A DNA stretch of 10,097 nt, from assembly GCA_027343725.1 (NCBI GenBank), contig DAHWKH010000130.1, positions 1 through 10,097 of the forward strand, given 5' to 3'. The notes under the pieces were generated by a model that made no database searches, was not told where the DNA came from, and saw nothing but the letters and a program-made list of their open reading frames with translations. This document shows, piece by piece, positions 7,238-10,097 of the stretch (the stretch's first letter is position 1; each line of letters starts with the position of its first letter). This stretch comes from Acidiferrobacteraceae bacterium (GTDB lineage: Bacteria; Pseudomonadota; Gammaproteobacteria; Acidiferrobacterales; Acidiferrobacteraceae). The position numbers and the translations under genes are program-made.

Positions 7238-8550
7238 CGCGCATCGATTATCGGGTCCGGGCCGCAGGCCCTTTGCAGGGCACGATCCGGGTGCCCGGCG
7301 ACAAATCGATCTCCCATCGCGCGGTGATCCTGGCGGCGCTCGCCGAGGGTCAGAGCGTTGTCAGCGGGCTCCTGGAGGGCGAGGACGTGCTCGGGACGGT
7401 CGGCGCCTTGCGCGCCCTCGGGGTGGCGATGACCGGCCCCGAGGGCGGGCGCCTCACGGTCCAGGGGGTGGGTCTGCGCGGCCTGCAGGCCCCCTCGGGG
7501 CCGCTCGATCTCGGCAATTCCGGGACCAGCATGCGGCTTTTGGCCGGGCTTTTGAGCGCCCAATCGTTCGCGACCCGCCTCGTGGGCGACGAATCCCTGA
7601 TGAAACGGCCCATGGAGCGCGTGGCGGCCCCGTTGCGGCTCATGGGCGCCGATATCACCACCGGGCCGAACGGTCGGCCCCCGCTCGTAATCCGCGGCAC
7701 CGGCGCGCTCACCGCCATCCGCTATGCCCTGCCCGTGGCCAGCGCCCAGGTGAAGTCGGCGATCCTGTTGGCCGGCCTGACGGCGCGCGGGTCCACCGAG
7801 GTGATCGAACCCGCCCCGAGCCGCGATCACACCGAGCGTATGCTCGCGGGTTTCGGCTATCCGGTGACGCGCGCCGGCCGCGAGGTCCGTCTGACCGGCA
7901 ACGCCGGGGCCCTGCGGGCGGGGGCCTGGGAGGTGCCGGGCGACCTGTCGTCCGCGGCCTTTTTCCTGGTGGCGGCGAGCATCCGCCGGGGTTCGCGCGT
8001 GGTGTTGACGCGCGTGGGCATGAACCCGACCCGCACGGGCGTGATCGCGATCCTGCGCGCCATGGGCGCGCAGATCGACGTCCATGGCGAAACCCATGTG
8101 AGCGGGGAACCGGTCGCGGATCTCACGGTGAGCGCCCAGCCGCTGCGCGGTGTGGTCATCCCCCCGGAACTCGTGCCGCTTGCGATTGATGAGTTTCCGG
8201 CGATTTTCGTGGCCGCCGCCTGTGCGCAGGGGACCACCATCCTGCACGGGGCCGCGGAGTTGCGGGTCAAGGAAAGCGATCGCCTGCTGGTCATGGCGCG
8301 CGGCTTGCGGGCACTGGGGGTGACGGTCGAGGAGTACCCGGACGGGCTTGCGATCACGGGCTCGCCGGTGCGCGGGGGCGTCATCGATTCGGGGGGCGAT
8401 CACCGCATCGCCATGGCCTTCGCGGTCGCCGGGCTGTGCGCCGACGGGCCGGTCGTGGTGCGCGATTGCCGCAATGTCGCGACCTCGTTTCCGGGATTCG
8501 TCGAGGACGCCCGGGCGCTCGGTTTCGATCTCACGGTCGAGACCTCGTGA
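7234..8550 (+). CDS. aroA: 3-phosphoshikimate 1-carboxyvinyltransferase (EPSP synthase), class II type
   Basis: Transfers enolpyruvyl from PEP to shikimate-3-phosphate, the sixth shikimate-pathway step. The 438-residue protein has GDKSISHR (22-29), GNSGTSMR (94-101), RPM (125-127), SAQVK (170-174), RDHTE (197-201), NPTR (264-267), catalytic Asp319 in PLAIDEFP, ELRVKESDR (342-350) and GDHRIAMAF (388-396). The four signatures used to define class II, glyphosate-tolerant EPSP synthases (GDK-S/T, SAQxK, RxHxE, NxTR) are all present. The class I GNAGTAMRPL is replaced by GNSGTSMRLL, with leucine at the position of E. coli Pro101. The start is GTG 7234, overlapping the tyrA stop as GTGA. The frame stays open upstream to about 7060, but that extension is arginine/glycine-rich translation of tyrA in another frame. 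In Pseudomonas-type relatives this protein is fused to TyrA; here it is separate. Confidence 0.97.
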   Translation: MTRIDYRVRAAGPLQGTIRVPGDKSISHRAVILAALAEGQSVVSGLLEGEDVLGTVGALRALGVAMTGPEGGRLTVQGVGLRGLQAPSGPLDLGNSGTSMRLLAGLLSAQSFATRLVGDESLMKRPMERVAAPLRLMGADITTGPNGRPPLVIRGTGALTAIRYALPVASAQVKSAILLAGLTARGSTEVIEPAPSRDHTERMLAGFGYPVTRAGREVRLTGNAGALRAGAWEVPGDLSSAAFFLVAASIRRGSRVVLTRVGMNPTRTGVIAILRAMGAQIDVHGETHVSGEPVADLTVSAQPLRGVVIPPELVPLAIDEFPAIFVAAACAQGTTILHGAAELRVKESDRLLVMARGLRALGVTVEEYPDGLAITGSPVRGGVIDSGGDHRIAMAFAVAGLCADGPVVVRDCRNVATSFPGFVEDARALGFDLTVETS

Positions 8551-9224
8551 TCCCGGTCCTGGCGATCGACGGGCCCTCGGGCTCGGGGAAAGGCGCCGTC
8601 GGGGCGGCGGTCGCGTTGGCCCTGGGTTGGCACTACCTGGACAGCGGGGCGGTGTACCGGGCGCTCGCGGTCGCGGCGCTCGAGGCCGGCGTGGCCCTCG
8701 ACGATGAGGCCGGTCTCGAGGCGCTCGCCGGCACCCTGGACCTGCGTTTTGCGCCGGCCCCCGCGGGGGAGGACCTCGCGGTCACCCTGAACGGGCGGGA
8801 GTGCGCGGCGAGGCTGCGCGCGCCGAAGACCGCGGAGGCCGCCTCGCGGATCGCGGTCCTGCCGGGGGTGCGTGTCGCGCTATTGGCCCGCCAGAAGGCC
8901 GCGCGCCGGGCGCCCGGGCTCGTCGCCGACGGGCGCGACATGGGTAGTACCGTGTTCCCGGACGCCTTTCTCAAGATCTTCCTGACGGCGAGCGCCGAGG
9001 TGCGCGCCAAGCGGCGCTATGATCAGTTGAAGGCCAAGGGCTTCGGTGTTACGCTCTCGCAGCTTATACGGGAGATTCGGGAGCGGGATGAGCGAGATGC
9101 ACAACGCGCTGTCGCGCCCTTGAGGCCGGCCCTCGGGTCCGAAGTGTTGGACTCCTCGGCGCTCGGCCTCCAGGACGTGATCGAACGGGTCCTGGTCTTG
9201 GCCAGAAAGCGCCTCGGCACCTAG
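8547..9224 (+). CDS. cmk: Cytidylate kinase (CMP/dCMP kinase)
   Basis: Phosphorylates CMP and dCMP with ATP. The 225-residue length fits E. coli Cmk (227). Visible are the P-loop GPSGSGKG (9-16), LDSGAVYR (31-38) for nucleotide binding, VADGRDMGSTVFP (126-138) containing the conserved Arg-Asp pair, and the lid region RDERDAQRAVAPL (180-192). The chosen start is GTG 8547, which overlaps the aroA stop as GTGA and places the first beta strand (PVLAIDG) directly after the initiator; upstream in-frame sequence has no family resemblance. No clear Shine-Dalgarno sequence precedes it, so re-initiation after aroA is likely. The cmk-rpsA pairing that follows is a long-conserved arrangement in gammaproteobacteria. 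Confidence 0.96.
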   Translation: MIPVLAIDGPSGSGKGAVGAAVALALGWHYLDSGAVYRALAVAALEAGVALDDEAGLEALAGTLDLRFAPAPAGEDLAVTLNGRECAARLRAPKTAEAASRIAVLPGVRVALLARQKAARRAPGLVADGRDMGSTVFPDAFLKIFLTASAEVRAKRRYDQLKAKGFGVTLSQLIREIRERDERDAQRAVAPLRPALGSEVLDSSALGLQDVIERVLVLARKRLGT

Positions 9225-9250
9225 ATCACCCCCCGGAATCCAATTTCAAC

Positions 9251-9264
9251 CCTCGTGCGCGAGG
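9251..9264 (+). other. Small RNA hairpin in the rpsA leader (proximal to cmk)
   Basis: CCTCG pairs perfectly with CGAGG around a TGCG loop (5-bp stem). No T-run follows, so it does not look like an intrinsic terminator. Confidence 0.5.
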
Positions 9265-9269
9265 ATGAC

Positions 9270-9282
9270 GCCCCTTTGGGGC
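9270..9282 (+). other. Small RNA hairpin in the rpsA leader (proximal to rpsA)
   Basis: GCCCC pairs perfectly with GGGGC around a TTT loop (5-bp stem), ending 18 bases before the rpsA ATG. The following bases CTTGACC are not a terminator U-tract. The position suits control of ribosome access rather than termination. Confidence 0.5.
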
Positions 9283-9300
9283 CTTGACCAAGAGAGATAC

Positions 9301-10097
9301 ATGAGCCAAAGCTTTGCCGAGTTGTTTGAAGAGAGCATGCAGTCGTGCCAGATGCGCCCCGGGAGCCTCATTACGGGTGAGGTCGTCCACGTCGACGACG
9401 AAGTCGTGGTGGTCAATGCAGGACTCAAATCGGAAGGGGTGATACCGGCGGAGCAGTTCCGCGGCGCCAATGGCGAGGTCGGGGTCAGGGTCGGCGACCA
9501 GATCGAGGTCGTGATCGAGTACATGGAGGACGGGTTCGGCCAGACCCGCTTGTCGCGCGAAAAGGCCTGCCGCGTGAAGGCCTGGGACGTGCTCGAAGAG
9601 GCCTTCGAGAAACAAAGCGTCGTGACCGGTGTCATGACCGGCAAGGTCAAGGGCGGCTTCACGATCGCCATCGACAGCATCCGCGCATTCTTGCCGGGGT
9701 CGCTCGTGGACGTGCGTCCGGTGCGCGATCCCTCCTACCTCGAAGGCAAGGAACTCGAATTCAAGGTCATCAAGCTGGACCGCAAGCGCAATAACGTCGT
9801 GGTCTCGCGCCGCGCGATCGTCGAGAACGAGATCTCGGCGGAGCGCGATCAACTGCTTGCCAACCTCGAAGAGGGGCAGGTGGTCAAGGGGGTCGTCAAG
9901 AACCTGACGGATTACGGCGCGTTCGTCGATCTCGGCGGGGTCGACGGTCTCCTGCACATCACGGACCTTGCCTGGAAACGCGTCAAGCACCCGTCCGAGA
10001 TGCTCAATATCGGTGACGAGGTCGAGGCCAAGGTGTTGCGGTTCGATCGCGAACGCAACCGGGTGTCCCTCGGCCTGAAGCAGCTGGGCGACGACCC
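9301..10097 (+). CDS. rpsA: 30S ribosomal protein S1, N-terminal part (3' end outside window)
   Basis: S1 binds mRNA on the small ribosomal subunit and helps initiation on structured or weakly Shine-Dalgarno messages. The window holds 265 complete codons of an expected ~557. The start is ATG 9301, giving MSQSFAELFEESM, nearly the E. coli N-terminus. Three S1 (OB-fold) repeats are visible: about 21-87 (GSLITGEVV to RLSREKA), about 105-171 (VTGVMTGKVKGGFTIAI to NNVVVSRR) and about 192-260 (GQVVKGVVKNLTDYGAFVDL to VSLGLK). The first two are the ribosome-docking type, the third the start of the RNA-binding set. RAFLPGSLVDVRPVRD and YGAFVDLGGVDGLLHITD are near-identical to the gammaproteobacterial protein. 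The frame runs off the end of the window without a stop. Confidence 0.98.
   Translation, partial: MSQSFAELFEESMQSCQMRPGSLITGEVVHVDDEVVVVNAGLKSEGVIPAEQFRGANGEVGVRVGDQIEVVIEYMEDGFGQTRLSREKACRVKAWDVLEEAFEKQSVVTGVMTGKVKGGFTIAIDSIRAFLPGSLVDVRPVRDPSYLEGKELEFKVIKLDRKRNNVVVSRRAIVENEISAERDQLLANLEEGQVVKGVVKNLTDYGAFVDLGGVDGLLHITDLAWKRVKHPSEMLNIGDEVEAKVLRFDRERNRVSLGLKQLGDD

Larger units (their letters stand above)
9225..9300 (+). promoter_or_regulatory. cmk-rpsA intergenic leader, candidate rpsA translational control region
   Basis: This 76-base gap is the only clear non-coding interval. It contains two short GC hairpins (9251-9264 and 9270-9282) and ends in a poor ribosome site (AGAGAGATAC before ATG 9301). 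E. coli rpsA likewise has a structured leader with a non-canonical Shine-Dalgarno sequence through which S1 represses its own translation; a similar role here is inference. A C-run at 9229-9234 could pair with GGGG 9278-9281 in competition with the second hairpin. I see no convincing -35/-10 pair in it. Confidence 0.45.

Noticed and set aside
7200..7240. Programmed frameshift creating a TyrA-AroA fusion.
   Set aside because: No slippery heptamer or downstream structure of the known kind is visible at the junction; the GTGA overlap explains the arrangement.
7268..7281. Hairpin GCCCT/AGGGC early in aroA.
   Set aside because: A 5-bp stem inside coding sequence is common by chance at this GC content and there is no supporting context.
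1749..8403. Long open frames on the minus strand (1749-2993, 2924-4456, 5214-6311, 7135-8403 and others).
   Set aside because: They lie antisense to well-identified genes, have Arg/His/Gly/Ala-rich compositions without motifs, and are expected in high-GC codon usage where stops are rare in certain frames.
338..8725. Recurrent GCGCTCG(C/A) words scattered through the window, considered as a DNA uptake or chi-like signal.
   Set aside because: Many occurrences fit Ala-Leu codons (GCG CTC) in the reading frame, so codon preference explains them; a genome-wide word count would be needed to claim more.
9198..9227. Possible promoter for rpsA (TTGGCC with a TAGATC-like -10).
   Set aside because: The -10 hexamer matches only about half of consensus at the appropriate spacing; not supportable by eye, though rpsA promoters near here are known in E. 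coli.
9251..9290. Intrinsic terminator between cmk and rpsA.
   Set aside because: The stems are only 5 bp and no T-run follows either hairpin.
9226..9990. Minus-strand 254-residue open frame opposite rpsA.
   Set aside because: The + strand encodes an unmistakable ribosomal protein S1 N-terminus; the reverse frame shows no family resemblance.

Overview
The window is a compact, GC-rich (by eye about two thirds G+C) stretch of bacterial chromosome with every recognisable gene on the + strand. The order is gyrA (3' part), serC, serA, pheA, hisC, tyrA, aroA, cmk, rpsA (5' part). This is the classic gammaproteobacterial gyrA-serC-pheA-hisC-tyrA/aroA-cmk-rpsA neighbourhood, and the GyrA, PheA, AroA and S1 sequences resemble their gammaproteobacterial counterparts as I remember them. 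A high-GC gammaproteobacterium is the best inference; I cannot name a genus from this window.

Layout: bases 1-1930 hold the C-terminal three quarters of DNA gyrase subunit A. Its stop lies inside serC (17-base overlap). serC, serA, pheA, hisC, tyrA, aroA and cmk follow with junctions of -17, -1, +3, +13, -4, -4 and -4 bases. This is a tightly packed, probably co-transcribed and partly translationally coupled array. The only clear non-coding interval is 9225-9300 (76 bases) between cmk and rpsA; it can form two small hairpins and may be the rpsA translational control leader. No interval over 300 bases lacks a gene.

Functionally, SerA and SerC are steps 1 and 2 of serine synthesis from 3-phosphoglycerate (SerC also serves pyridoxal phosphate synthesis in many gammaproteobacteria). 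AroA makes the chorismate precursor EPSP. PheA (chorismate mutase + prephenate dehydratase + ACT) and TyrA lead to phenylpyruvate and hydroxyphenylpyruvate. HisC can transaminate histidinol phosphate and probably the aromatic keto acids. Cmk (CMP/dCMP kinase) and ribosomal protein S1 belong to nucleotide supply and translation, gyrase to DNA topology.

I found no mobile element, CRISPR array, RNA gene or new defence or biosynthetic system; this is a housekeeping region. The points most worth a second look are a short-form SerA placed between serC and pheA that lacks the usual active-site glutamate, an AroA carrying all four class II (glyphosate-tolerant type) EPSP synthase signatures, separate tyrA and aroA genes where many relatives have a fusion, and the structured rpsA leader.
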